From NCBI GenBank assembly GCA_905372865.1, contig CAJPQT010000006.1:34555-98554 (forward strand): a DNA stretch of 64,000 bases. Direction: 5' to 3'. Position 1 is the first letter of the stretch; each line of letters starts with the position of its first letter. Made by a program: the position numbers and the translations under genes. This document shows, piece by piece, positions 17,930 through 26,941 of this stretch. Under the pieces are notes generated by a model, which ran no database searches, was not told the origin of the DNA, and worked only from the letters and a program-made list of their open reading frames with translations. The stretch is from an uncultured Centipeda sp. (GTDB lineage Bacteria > Bacillota > Negativicutes > Selenomonadales > Selenomonadaceae).

Positions 17930-18985
17930 ATGGACGATCTGAGCTTTTACAAGGGGAAGTGTGTCCTCCTCACGGGGCATACGGGGTTTAAGGGGATGTG
18001 GCTCTCTCTCTTGCTCTTGCGGGCGGGGGCGGAGGTGACGGGATTTTCTCTCGATGCACCGACTGCGGGAGGTATGGAGGCGCTGACCCGTCTCGGTATC
18101 TTGAAGGAAATACGGGATGTGCGCGGCGATGTGCGCGACCTTGCTGTCTTACAGCACGCCTTCCGTGATGCGCGTCCCGCGGTCGTGTTCCACCTTGCAG
18201 CGCAGCCGATTGTACGCACGAGCTACCGTCAGCCCGTGGACACCTTTGCGTCGAATGTGATGGGGACAGTCAATACACTTGAATGTATTCGCATATCGGA
18301 CACCGTTCGTTCCGCACTCATCGTGACGACGGACAAGGTCTACGAAAACAAGGAATGGCCATGGGGCTATCGTGAGAACGAGCCACTGATGGGCTACGAT
18401 CCGTATTCGGCGAGCAAGAGCTGCGCGGAAATCGCCGTCTACAGCTACCGGCAGAGCTTCTTCACAGCACGCGATGTGCGCGTCTCAACGGCGCGTGCGG
18501 GTAACGTGATCGGCGGCGGCGACTTCGCGCCCGACCGCATCATCCCCGACTGCATTCGCGCCGCCGTGCGCGGGCAGACCATCGACATCCGCAATCCGCA
18601 CTCGACGCGTCCTTATCAGCACGTTCTCGAACCACTCTCTGTCTATCTCACGATTGCGGCGCGACAGACGGCGGACGCAGGTCTGGTTGGTGCGTGGAAC
18701 GTCGGTCCCGACGATGCGGACTGCGTGACGACGGGCGAGCTGGCAGACATCTTCTGCCGCGCGTGGGGCGATGGCGCATACTGGCAGACGCACGCGGACG
18801 GCGGCCCGCACGAGGCGCATTTTTTGAAGCTCGACTGCTCGAAAATAAAGAGCGAGCTCGGGTGGAAACCACGCTGGCACATTAAAGAAGCCGTTGAGAA
18901 AACGGTGGAATGGGCGAAGGCCTGGGAGCAGGGCGTGGATATGCGTGCGGTGAGTGAGGAGCAGATACGGGCATTTCTTATGTAA
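17930..18985 (+). CDS. rfbG: CDP-glucose 4,6-dehydratase
   Basis: 351 aa, extended short-chain dehydrogenase. It converts CDP-glucose to CDP-4-keto-6-deoxyglucose, the entry to CDP-3,6-dideoxyhexoses. NAD-binding TGHTGFKG lies near the N-terminus. The active site has a TDKVYEN loop (the family's characteristic Thr-Asp-Lys) and Y-S-A-S-K. I chose the ATG at 17930 (MDDLSFYKGK), matching the family start; a GTG at 17921 is the alternative. The partner rfbF (glucose-1-phosphate cytidylyltransferase) is not in this window. Probable pathway partners are rfbH (28910) and the YerE-like enzyme (23519). Confidence 0.88.
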   Translation: MDDLSFYKGKCVLLTGHTGFKGMWLSLLLLRAGAEVTGFSLDAPTAGGMEALTRLGILKEIRDVRGDVRDLAVLQHAFRDARPAVVFHLAAQPIVRTSYRQPVDTFASNVMGTVNTLECIRISDTVRSALIVTTDKVYENKEWPWGYRENEPLMGYDPYSASKSCAEIAVYSYRQSFFTARDVRVSTARAGNVIGGGDFAPDRIIPDCIRAAVRGQTIDIRNPHSTRPYQHVLEPLSVYLTIAARQTADAGLVGAWNVGPDDADCVTTGELADIFCRAWGDGAYWQTHADGGPHEAHFLKLDCSKIKSELGWKPRWHIKEAVEKTVEWAKAWEQGVDMRAVSEEQIRAFLM

Positions 18986-19073
18986 ATGCCATTGTATACG
19001 ATAGTTTATATAGAGCCAGTCATGAGCTGTCTTGTTTAGGGATATATTCAATCATGGAGGAAATGCAGACAGC

Positions 19074-20114
19074 ATGATCAAGGAATCTTATCGGGAAAAA
19101 ATTGGGTCAGGGCGTGATGAAAATCGCACACATCTCTATAAGGTGGTTCCGCTTGCGGTTCCGTTTTCCATTGGCCTGAGTATCAATGATTTCTGTAATT
19201 TTAAATGCATCTATTGCTATCACTCGGTTCCCGGTGGTTTTAAGGGACCACATATGATGTCCTATGATGAATATCTTGAGATCGCGGATCAAATTGAAGA
19301 GTTTTATCATGCAAAGGGCGGGCAGCGAACAAAAAATCTTCGTATATGTGGGTATGGGGAACCCCTTATGAACAAGGATGTGGCACGTATCGTTGCGCAT
19401 GCTAGTGCACACGCGCTTTCTGATCGGATAGAGATTACCACAAATGCCAGTATGCTTACCCATGAACTCTCAGATGCGCTAATCGATGCGGGACTGACGC
19501 GCCTGCTCGTTTCTGTACAAGGGATTACGGAAGAAAAATATAAATCTGTTTGCGGGTTTTCCATTAACTACCCCAAATTTTTGGAAGAACTTTCATACTT
19601 CTACGAGCACCGAGGCAACTGTAAGCTGTATGTCAAGATCGTAGATGCTGCGCTGGACAGCCCGGAGGAACATGATCAGTTCTATGAATTATTTGGCAGT
19701 ATCTGTGATGAAATGAACATCGAACATATTATCAACGCTGCAGACTGTGTCGATTATACTGACCTGCTCTCTACAGGAGAGGTCATGCGGTATTCGTATG
19801 AATATAAAGAACGGCTTGTCTGTGACTCTTTGTTCTCTATGCTCAATATAGAGTCCAATGGGGATGTGAGTTGCTGCGGATGCCGATATCCCTCACTTCC
19901 CATTGGAAACATGAATACAGCGCGATTGAAGGATATTTGGAATGGCGCGCAGCACACAACGTATATGATGCGCCACCTGCAGGGGAAATATCGGGAGATC
20001 CCGCATTGCAGCAACTGTTCCTCTATGCAGTATACGTGTCATCCCATGGATAATCTGGATGAGCATCGTGATGAGGTGCTTCAACGAGTACAGGAGCTTC
20101 GAAAGGGAAAATGA
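19074..20114 (+). CDS. Radical SAM/SPASM-type enzyme
   Basis: 346 aa. The radical SAM cluster motif C-N-F-K-C-I-Y-C (C-x3-C-x2-C) lies near residue 45, with GYGEP as the GGE-like SAM-binding motif. The C-terminal part has extra Cys groups (CCGCRYP, then CSNCSSMQYTC) like a SPASM/twitch auxiliary Fe-S domain. Substrate unknown; the setting suggests sugar or glycolipid modification. I chose the ATG at 19074 with GGAGG 13 nt upstream. The stop overlaps the next gene (ATGATGA). Base composition is markedly AT-richer than neighbours (43% GC by hand over 19081-19200), suggesting acquisition. Confidence 0.8.
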   Translation: MIKESYREKIGSGRDENRTHLYKVVPLAVPFSIGLSINDFCNFKCIYCYHSVPGGFKGPHMMSYDEYLEIADQIEEFYHAKGGQRTKNLRICGYGEPLMNKDVARIVAHASAHALSDRIEITTNASMLTHELSDALIDAGLTRLLVSVQGITEEKYKSVCGFSINYPKFLEELSYFYEHRGNCKLYVKIVDAALDSPEEHDQFYELFGSICDEMNIEHIINAADCVDYTDLLSTGEVMRYSYEYKERLVCDSLFSMLNIESNGDVSCCGCRYPSLPIGNMNTARLKDIWNGAQHTTYMMRHLQGKYREIPHCSNCSSMQYTCHPMDNLDEHRDEVLQRVQELRKGK

Positions 20115-21256
20115 TGATAGAACGCGTGTGCCCTGTTTGCTCGGGCGAGGATTCAACAAAAGTTTTTCATCGTGATTTTAGCGGTATGAAGGATATCGTA
20201 CCGTTTTCATATTATGACGTAGTTAGGTGCACACGCTGTGGAGCTTATTTTGCAAATCATATGGTCGAAACCATGCCTCTTGTTTTGTATTATGAGAAAC
20301 TTTCAAAATACGAAACAAAGGCATTTGCACTCTCTGAGGCTGCGCGTATTGAATATGAATTTGCCATCCGTCTTCTGCGGAAAAAACTTATACCGACACA
20401 TTCTGTCCTCGACTTGGGCTGTGGAAATGGTGCCTTGCTCCATATGCTTCAGGAGCAGGGGTTCAAAAAACTCACTGGGCTTGAACCATCGGCAATGAAC
20501 TGTCATGCGATTGAGGAGTGTTGGGGAGTCCGCGCTGTTCCGGGAGCCTTGGGAGAAGATGTTCCTGCCCTCTCCGGCGAAACATTTGATGCCGTTCTGC
20601 TGGTTGGTGTCCTTGAACATCTTTTGGATGTGCGGGAGAATGTAGCGCATGCACTTCGTTACCTCGCGGATGGAGGTTTCCTCTACCTGCAAGTGCCTGA
20701 TATCGGAACATTCCCCTCCTGCCACGATCTCTACCAGCAGTTCAGCGTGGAACACGTAAACTTCTTTAGTCTCGCATCATTGAAGAATCTGATGCAGGGA
20801 TTCGGCATGGTCTGTGTTGCACATGCAAATGAGGGCTGCAGTATCTACTCTCTTTGGACAGCTGCGTTGGGGGAACGGCCGGTATTTCAAAACGATGGTG
20901 AGGGACAGGCCGTCATGGAGGCATATCTGCACAATTCGCAGCATCTTGCAGATGCGATACAGGCATCGCTTGAACCATATCGCGGACAGTCGGTTTACCT
21001 GTGGGGGGCCGGAACTCATACGGCGATGCTTTATCAACTTGGCCTTCTGGATGATCTGCAGATCGGGGCGATCATCGACTCGAATGCAAATTATCAAGGA
21101 AAGCGCATTTATGATATTCCTGTGATTGCGCCAAACGAATTGTCGCAGCATCCCGTTCGACCGATTGTGATTTCCTCGCAGCATGCCCAAAAGGCGATAT
21201 GGAAACAGATTAAAGAAGATATGAAATTACCGCATGAGGTTGTGATGCTCTATTAA
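20111..21256 (+). CDS. Class I SAM methyltransferase with N-terminal zinc ribbon (sugar C-methyltransferase type)
   Basis: 381 aa. N-terminal Cys pairs (CPVC, then CTRC about 30 residues on) resemble the putative zinc-binding domain of TylC3/NovU-type sugar C-methyltransferases. The SAM-binding motif I DLGCGNG is at about residues 100-106. The C-terminal third has a second Rossmann-like unit with GAGTHTAML near 300, as in the Methyltransf_14 domain. Such enzymes methylate keto-deoxysugar nucleotides. It overlaps the radical SAM gene by 4 bp, so the two are co-translated, and both are AT-rich. The actual substrate cannot be read from the sequence. Confidence 0.78.
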   Translation: MMIERVCPVCSGEDSTKVFHRDFSGMKDIVPFSYYDVVRCTRCGAYFANHMVETMPLVLYYEKLSKYETKAFALSEAARIEYEFAIRLLRKKLIPTHSVLDLGCGNGALLHMLQEQGFKKLTGLEPSAMNCHAIEECWGVRAVPGALGEDVPALSGETFDAVLLVGVLEHLLDVRENVAHALRYLADGGFLYLQVPDIGTFPSCHDLYQQFSVEHVNFFSLASLKNLMQGFGMVCVAHANEGCSIYSLWTAALGERPVFQNDGEGQAVMEAYLHNSQHLADAIQASLEPYRGQSVYLWGAGTHTAMLYQLGLLDDLQIGAIIDSNANYQGKRIYDIPVIAPNELSQHPVRPIVISSQHAQKAIWKQIKEDMKLPHEVVMLY

Positions 21257-21353
21257 TGAACTCCTTCCGGAATGCAAAATGTCATATAATTTATGTAATG
21301 GTATGGGACTGGGATGTCGTAAAATGGCATTTGGAAGATAACGAGGCGATGAA

Positions 21354-22349
21354 ATGTTTAATCAAAGAGCGATATTGATTACGGGCGGTACGGGCTCCTT
21401 TGGGAATGTGATGACAAAATATCTTTTGGAACATTATGATGTGCGAAAGATTGTCATATACTCACGGGATGAGTTTAAGCAGTGGCAGATGGCAGACCGT
21501 CTGCGCGACCATGCGGACAAGCTGCGCTTCTACATCGGTGATGTACGCGACAAGGATCGTCTGCGCCGTGCATTTCATGAGATTGACTACGTGATCCACG
21601 CGGCGGCGCTCAAACAGGTGCCCGTCTGCGAGTACAATCCGAGCGAGGCGATCCAGACGAACATCAATGGCGCGCAGAACGTCATTGATGCTGCGCTTGA
21701 CTGCAAGGTGAAGAAGGTGATTGCACTCTCGACGGATAAGGCCGTCAACCCCGTCAACCTCTACGGTGCGACGAAGATGGCATCGGATAAGCTCTTTATT
21801 GCGGCAAATGCCTATGCACGTGGGCGCTCAACCTCGTTTTCCGTCGTGCGTTACGGCAATGTCGCAGGCAGTCGAGGCTCGGTGATTCCATTTTTCCGCA
21901 CGCAACTGGAACAGGGGGCAAAGGAACTTCCCATCACGGACTTCCGCATGACACGGTTCTGGATCAGCCTTGACGAAGGAGTTCAACTCGTTGTCAAAGC
22001 ATTCGAGGAAAGTGTTGGCGGTGAGACGTACATTTCCAAAATACCCTCGTTTAAGATTGTGGATTTGGCGAAGGCGATGGGCGGCGATGAGATTGGGCTC
22101 AAGGAGGTCGGCATCCGTGATGGGGAAAAGATCGATGAATGCATGATTACAAAGGCGGATGCAAAGCATACGTTTGAATACGAGAAGCACTACATCATCT
22201 ATCCCAACGACTACTGGTGGAATAAAGAACTCAAGGACCGCCTCCGCATTACGGGCAAACCTGTGCCGGATTGCTTTGAATACGACTCGGGGCAGAATAC
22301 GGAATGGCTGTCCGTGGATGATCTGCGTGAACTGCTGAAGGCGTACTGA
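21354..22349 (+). CDS. pseB: UDP-GlcNAc 4,6-dehydratase (inverting)
   Basis: 331 aa, SDR family. First step of pseudaminic acid synthesis: UDP-GlcNAc to UDP-2-acetamido-2,6-dideoxy-L-arabino-hexos-4-ulose, with C5 inversion. The nucleotide motif TGGTGSFG lies near residue 10, and the active site STDKAVNPVNLYGATK contains the TDK triad and Y-x3-K. The FlaA1-type length is about 330. It is followed 8 bp later by pseC. A TATAAT at 21285-21290 in the gap before it may be a promoter, but no good -35 was found. Confidence 0.93.
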   Translation: MFNQRAILITGGTGSFGNVMTKYLLEHYDVRKIVIYSRDEFKQWQMADRLRDHADKLRFYIGDVRDKDRLRRAFHEIDYVIHAAALKQVPVCEYNPSEAIQTNINGAQNVIDAALDCKVKKVIALSTDKAVNPVNLYGATKMASDKLFIAANAYARGRSTSFSVVRYGNVAGSRGSVIPFFRTQLEQGAKELPITDFRMTRFWISLDEGVQLVVKAFEESVGGETYISKIPSFKIVDLAKAMGGDEIGLKEVGIRDGEKIDECMITKADAKHTFEYEKHYIIYPNDYWWNKELKDRLRITGKPVPDCFEYDSGQNTEWLSVDDLRELLKAY

Positions 22350-22357
22350 GGTGCGGT

Positions 22358-23506
22358 ATGATCTACTACGGACATCAGCATATCACAAATGAGGATATCG
22401 AGGCGGTACGGGAGGTTCTGACCTCAGATTTTCTGACGCAGGGACCTGCGATTGAGCGTTTTGAACGATCGGTGGCGGGATATTGTGGTGCGGCGTACGC
22501 CGTGGCGGTGACGAATGCGACAGCGGCACTGCATATCGCCTGTCAGGCGGCAGGGCTGGGGAAAGGGGATGTGCTCTGGACAAGCCCCGTCACCTTCGTC
22601 GCGTCTGCGAACTGTGCCCGCTACTGTGGTGCAGATGTGGACTTTGTCGATATCGATGATAAGACCTATAATATGAGTGTCGCGGCACTTGAGAAGAAAC
22701 TCAAGACGGCAAAGAAGTTGCCGAAGGTTGTTGTTCCTGTTCATCTTGCAGGACAGTCCTGTGCAATGCAGCGCATTTGGGAGCTGTCGCGGGAGTATGG
22801 TTTCACCGTGATCGAGGACGCTTCTCATGCCATCGGCGGCTCTTATCAGAACGATCAAGTCGGCTCCTGCACGTATTCGGATATGACCGTGTTCAGCTTT
22901 CATCCGGTGAAGATCATCACGACGGGGGAGGGCGGGATGGTTCTGACGAATCGGCAGGAGCTTTGCGACGCACTGCAGCTCTATCGCAGTCACGGCATTA
23001 CGCGTGATCCTTCCCGTATGACACGCGGGGCGGATGAACCGTGGTACTATGAGCAGATTGCGCTCGGCTGCAACTACCGCATGACGGATCTTCAGGCGGC
23101 GCTTGGTGCGAGCCAGATGACGAAGCTGGATGCGTTTGTTGCACGCCGCAGACAGCTCGTCCGGCGTTATCATGAGAAACTGAACGGATTGCCGATTCGT
23201 ACGCCCTACTGCCTACCGGAAGCCAATCCGGCATGGCACCTCTATATCGTGCGGCTTGATCTTGACCGTGTAAAAAAGAGCAAGCAGGAGATCTTTGCCG
23301 GGATGAAGGAGCACGGTGTTATGCTGAACCTCCACTACATTCCCGTGCATCTGCAGCCGTATTATCGGGACCTTGGATTCGGGGACGGAGAATTTCCCGT
23401 GAGTGAGCAGTACTATCGTGAGGCACTGACGCTGCCGCTTTACTATGATCTGACTGACGCGCAGCAGGATGCGATCATCGCGGCACTGCGCGATGTGCTT
23501 GCATAG
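22358..23506 (+). CDS. pseC: UDP-4-amino-4,6-dideoxy-L-AltNAc transaminase
   Basis: 382 aa, DegT/DnrJ/EryC1 aminotransferase. PLP enzyme that aminates the PseB product at C4. The PLP lysine is in SFHPVKIITTGEGG at about K185; the upstream EDASHAIGG provides the cofactor-contacting Asp. Length and the N-terminal IYYGHQHI are typical of PseC. It is adjacent to pseB (8-bp gap). The gene expected next in the pathway, the N-acetyltransferase pseH, is not present; a ThDP enzyme follows instead. Confidence 0.93.
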   Translation: MIYYGHQHITNEDIEAVREVLTSDFLTQGPAIERFERSVAGYCGAAYAVAVTNATAALHIACQAAGLGKGDVLWTSPVTFVASANCARYCGADVDFVDIDDKTYNMSVAALEKKLKTAKKLPKVVVPVHLAGQSCAMQRIWELSREYGFTVIEDASHAIGGSYQNDQVGSCTYSDMTVFSFHPVKIITTGEGGMVLTNRQELCDALQLYRSHGITRDPSRMTRGADEPWYYEQIALGCNYRMTDLQAALGASQMTKLDAFVARRRQLVRRYHEKLNGLPIRTPYCLPEANPAWHLYIVRLDLDRVKKSKQEIFAGMKEHGVMLNLHYIPVHLQPYYRDLGFGDGEFPVSEQYYREALTLPLYYDLTDAQQDAIIAALRDVLA

Positions 23507-23518
23507 AGGAGGGATGCC

Positions 23519-25318
23519 ATGAAACTGTCGGACTATGTTGTCGAGTTCCTACGGCGGCGGGAGGTACAGGATGTGTTTTTACTCTCGGGCGGCGGCATTA
23601 TGCATCTGCTCGACTCGCTTGCCAAGGAAGACCGCATCCACAAATACTACAATCTGCACGAGCAGGCGTCGGGTTTTGCCGCCGACGGCTACGCGCAGTA
23701 TGCGAACAAGCTCGGTGTCGTCTTTGCGACAACGGGACCTGGGGCGACGAATGTCGTGACCTCGCTCGCGTCGGCGTATATCGACTCGACGCCGCTGCTC
23801 GTTATCTCGGGACAGGTGCGGCGCGACACGATCACCACACTTGCGGGTGTGCGTCAGACAGGGGCACAGGAAGTTGGCATCATTCCGATTGTTGAATCTG
23901 TGACAAAATATGCCGTCACAGTGATGGATCCTGCGGATATTCGTTACGTTCTGGAGCGTGCTGTATATACTGCGCTCCATGATCGACCGGGCACGGTCTG
24001 GGTTGATATCCCGCTCGACGTGCAGGCGGCGGAGATTGACCCAAGCTCCCTGCGTGGGTACAAGCCTGAGGAAAAGGCTGCTGCGGTGAATGCGGAGGAC
24101 TTGAAGGAAATCGCGGCGATGCTTGCCGCAGCAAAGCGTCCCGTGATCCTCGCCGGAACGGGCGTTATGCTCGCGGACGCACGCGAGGCGTTCGTACAGA
24201 TGGTGAACGAATTGCAGATTCCGACGGTGACCTCGCGCCGCGCACGCCGGCTCTTCCATCGTAGCGGTGACCGCTATTTTTATGGAAGTGCGGGCATGGT
24301 TGCACCGCGTTACGCAAATTACGTCCTTCAGAACGCCGACTTCCTGCTCGTGATCGGGAGTGGACTGCGGTACTACCTTACCGCGTACAACGACGAGAAC
24401 TTCGCTCCGCATGCACGTAAGGTTATGGTTAACATCCACGCACCTGAAGTCGAAAAGCTCCGCATGACGGTGGAGAAAACCATTATTATGGATGCGGGGG
24501 CTTTTATTGCGGCATTTTCGGATCTTTGCCGCACGTGCAAGATGCCCGATTGGCAGGGATGGATCGCCTATGCTGACGAGATGCGGGAGAAGTACCCCGC
24601 GCTCTCCGAGGTTATTCCCCACGCGGACGGGTTGACGGACGGCTACATGATCACGAAGTACATCAATCAGTATGCAGGCACGGATGACGTGTATGTTGCG
24701 TCCCCTTCTGCATTTGCCTATGGCTATAACGTCTACGAGCTGCACGATAGGCAGGAGTACATCTGCCCCGTCGGGCTCGGGAGCATGGGGACAGGGCTGC
24801 CGTGCGCCATCGGCGCGTGCATCGCCTCGGGAAAAAAGCGCACGATCCTCGGCGAGGGGGACGGCAGCCTGCAGCACAACATACAGGAGCTTGCCCTCCT
24901 ACGCCAGTACGATTTGCCGATCAAGATCTTCATCGACAGCAACAACGGCTATCGGCAGATCTACACCATGCAGCAGACGCATTTTGCGGGACGGTTCGCG
25001 GGCTGCACGCCGGAGTCGGGTGTCGGCATGCCGAACCTCCGCAGTATTGCTGAGGCATATGGGCTGGACTACTACGAGATCGTGTGTGCTGACGAGACCG
25101 AGGAGATCGTGCGCCGCGCACTTGCGGACGATGTGCCTGCCATCATCAATATGGTCAGCTCGCCCGCCGTGGAGTTCGTTCCCATCATCAAGAGCCGCAT
25201 CGGCGCGGACGGTAAGATGATCTCGTCGAAGCTTGAGGATCTCTACCCGTTCCTTCCCGAGGAAGAGCAGCGGAGAAATATGGAACACTGCAGGAAGATG
25301 ACAGAATCTGCCCAATAG
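23519..25318 (+). CDS. YerE-like thiamine-diphosphate enzyme (acetolactate synthase fold)
   Basis: 599 aa. Full three-domain acetolactate-synthase-like architecture: an N-terminal PYR domain with the ThDP-activating Glu at about E48 (NLHEQASGFAADGYA), a central domain, and a C-terminal PP domain with the GEGDGS...NNGY Mg-ThDP motif. Location between pseC and pseG, with rfbG and rfbH in the same island, makes it a candidate homolog of YerE. YerE attaches a two-carbon unit from pyruvate to CDP-3,6-dideoxy-4-ketoglucose to make yersiniose-type branched sugars. A housekeeping acetolactate synthase is less likely: no ilvN or ilvC is nearby and the start (KLSDYVVEFL) is of the sugar-cluster type. 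Substrate assignment is inference. Confidence 0.75.
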   Translation: MKLSDYVVEFLRRREVQDVFLLSGGGIMHLLDSLAKEDRIHKYYNLHEQASGFAADGYAQYANKLGVVFATTGPGATNVVTSLASAYIDSTPLLVISGQVRRDTITTLAGVRQTGAQEVGIIPIVESVTKYAVTVMDPADIRYVLERAVYTALHDRPGTVWVDIPLDVQAAEIDPSSLRGYKPEEKAAAVNAEDLKEIAAMLAAAKRPVILAGTGVMLADAREAFVQMVNELQIPTVTSRRARRLFHRSGDRYFYGSAGMVAPRYANYVLQNADFLLVIGSGLRYYLTAYNDENFAPHARKVMVNIHAPEVEKLRMTVEKTIIMDAGAFIAAFSDLCRTCKMPDWQGWIAYADEMREKYPALSEVIPHADGLTDGYMITKYINQYAGTDDVYVASPSAFAYGYNVYELHDRQEYICPVGLGSMGTGLPCAIGACIASGKKRTILGEGDGSLQHNIQELALLRQYDLPIKIFIDSNNGYRQIYTMQQTHFAGRFAGCTPESGVGMPNLRSIAEAYGLDYYEIVCADETEEIVRRALADDVPAIINMVSSPAVEFVPIIKSRIGADGKMISSKLEDLYPFLPEEEQRRNMEHCRKMTESAQ

Positions 25319-25327
25319 GAGAGCCGA

Positions 25328-26941
25328 ATGAACATCGTATTCCGTGTCGATGCTTCGGCACAGATCGGCAGCGGTCACGTCATGCGCTGTCTGACGCTCG
25401 CCAAGCGATACCGCAGGGAAGGGCATACGGTCTCCTTCGTGATGCGGGCGCTCCCGTCGAACCTCATTATCTTCGTCGAGGAGGCGGGCTTTTCCGTTCA
25501 CTCGTTGCCGTATGTGAAATCACGGCAGATGCTTACGGGATATCTTGCGTGGCTGACTGTCGCGCAGGAACAGGACGCACAGGAGACGACAGCGGTGCTG
25601 CGCACGATGGGACAGGTCGACCGCCTCGTTGTCGATCACTACGCACTGGATGCCGCATGGGAGACTGTCTGCCGTCCGTACGCGCGTGAGATTATGGTGA
25701 TCGACGATCTTGCGAATCGGCGGCACGATGCGGACATCCTGCTCGATCAGAATTTCTATGAAAATGCCGCAGAGCGTTACGTGGGACTTGTCCCTCATGA
25801 ATGCCGACTGCTTCTTGGCCCCGCGCACGCTCTTCTGCGCGATGAGTTCTACGAAATAAAGCCGCGCAGACGGACGGGAGAACTACACAATATCCTTATC
25901 TTTTACGGCGGCAGCGATCTGACGGATGAGACGAGCAAAGCGCTTCGCGCACTGCTTTCAATGAATCTGCATGGTGTTAAAGTCGACGTTGTTGTGGGAA
26001 AAACGAATCCGCAAATGGAGAGCGTTCGCAAACGATGTGCAGATCATAAGAACATCCGCTATCACTGTCAGGTCGAGAATATGGCGGAGCTGATGAATGC
26101 CGCAGATCTCGCCCTCGGTGCGGGGGGGACGACGACGTGGGAACGTCTTGCTCTCGGGCTGCCCTCCATCGTGACCGCAATCGCCGACAACCAGATCGAG
26201 ATCTGCGAGAATTGTGCACATGCGGGATTGATCGACTACCTCGGATGCGCTGAGGCGGTGACAGAGGGGGATCTCGTCCGCGCCGTTACCGCCTTTCGTG
26301 AGGGACGGGGGGCAGCCTCTCGCACACTCCTTGATGCAGCGCCGAAAGGCAGTGTTCTCTTCCTGACGAACAACAGCAATACGCTGCCGCTCCTTGCGTG
26401 GATTGGAGAGCGGGCGAATGTCTGTCACTATACTGGTGTGCTGACTCCTGCGATGCTGCACCGTCTGAAGCCGCAGCTTGTCGTCAGCTTCAACTATGTG
26501 CATCTCATCAAAGAAGATATTCTTCAACTGCTTGCGGGACGTATTGTCAATCTGCATATCTCCTATCTGCCATGGAATCGTGGTTCATCACCGAATATTT
26601 GGAGCTTTATTGAGGATACCCCCAAAGGTGTGACCATTCATGTGCTTGATCAGGGACTTGATACCGGCGCAGTCATTGCACAGCGTGCTGTAGATTTTGA
26701 TGAGAGAGGGGACACCCTTGCTACATCGTATCAAAAATTGATCGATGTAATCATTGGCCTGTTCAAGGAACATTGGGACCGTATTTTGAGCGGAAATTAC
26801 AACACAACGCCTCAGCGAGGAAAAGGCACTTACCATACGAAGAAAGATTTGGAGACGTTTCTTGCGGGGCGACGGCTTATGTGGGAGATGACAATCACAG
26901 AGTTCAAGGAGAGATTTGTCCGTGGAAAATCTGAGATTTAA
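25328..26941 (+). CDS. pseG: PseG UDP-sugar hydrolase fused to a formyltransferase domain
   Basis: 537 aa. Residues 1 to ~330 are PseG, a GT-B-fold hydrolase that removes UDP from the 2,4-diamino-trideoxy-altrose intermediate: start FRVDASAQIGSGHVMRC with the conserved G-S-G-H, and AGGTTTWERL in the donor lobe. From about residue 345 there is a methionyl-tRNA/sugar N-formyltransferase domain with the catalytic set Asn-x-His...Asp (NLHISYLPWNRG, then DQGLDTG). No pseH acetyltransferase is seen, so this half may N-formylate the C4 amine. PseG fused to an acyltransferase is known in other combinations; the formyl fusion is unusual. The end overlaps pseI by 20 bp. Confidence 0.85.
   Translation: MNIVFRVDASAQIGSGHVMRCLTLAKRYRREGHTVSFVMRALPSNLIIFVEEAGFSVHSLPYVKSRQMLTGYLAWLTVAQEQDAQETTAVLRTMGQVDRLVVDHYALDAAWETVCRPYAREIMVIDDLANRRHDADILLDQNFYENAAERYVGLVPHECRLLLGPAHALLRDEFYEIKPRRRTGELHNILIFYGGSDLTDETSKALRALLSMNLHGVKVDVVVGKTNPQMESVRKRCADHKNIRYHCQVENMAELMNAADLALGAGGTTTWERLALGLPSIVTAIADNQIEICENCAHAGLIDYLGCAEAVTEGDLVRAVTAFREGRGAASRTLLDAAPKGSVLFLTNNSNTLPLLAWIGERANVCHYTGVLTPAMLHRLKPQLVVSFNYVHLIKEDILQLLAGRIVNLHISYLPWNRGSSPNIWSFIEDTPKGVTIHVLDQGLDTGAVIAQRAVDFDERGDTLATSYQKLIDVIIGLFKEHWDRILSGNYNTTPQRGKGTYHTKKDLETFLAGRRLMWEMTITEFKERFVRGKSEI

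Noticed and set aside
23579..24877. 432-codon minus-strand frame opposite the ThDP enzyme
   Set aside because: No motif and low-complexity composition. The ThDP enzyme on the plus strand is complete.
23519..25318. Housekeeping acetolactate synthase (ilvB)
   Set aside because: No ilv genes adjoin it. It lies inside a sugar-nucleotide operon and its N-terminal style fits sugar-cluster ThDP enzymes, so a YerE-like role was preferred.
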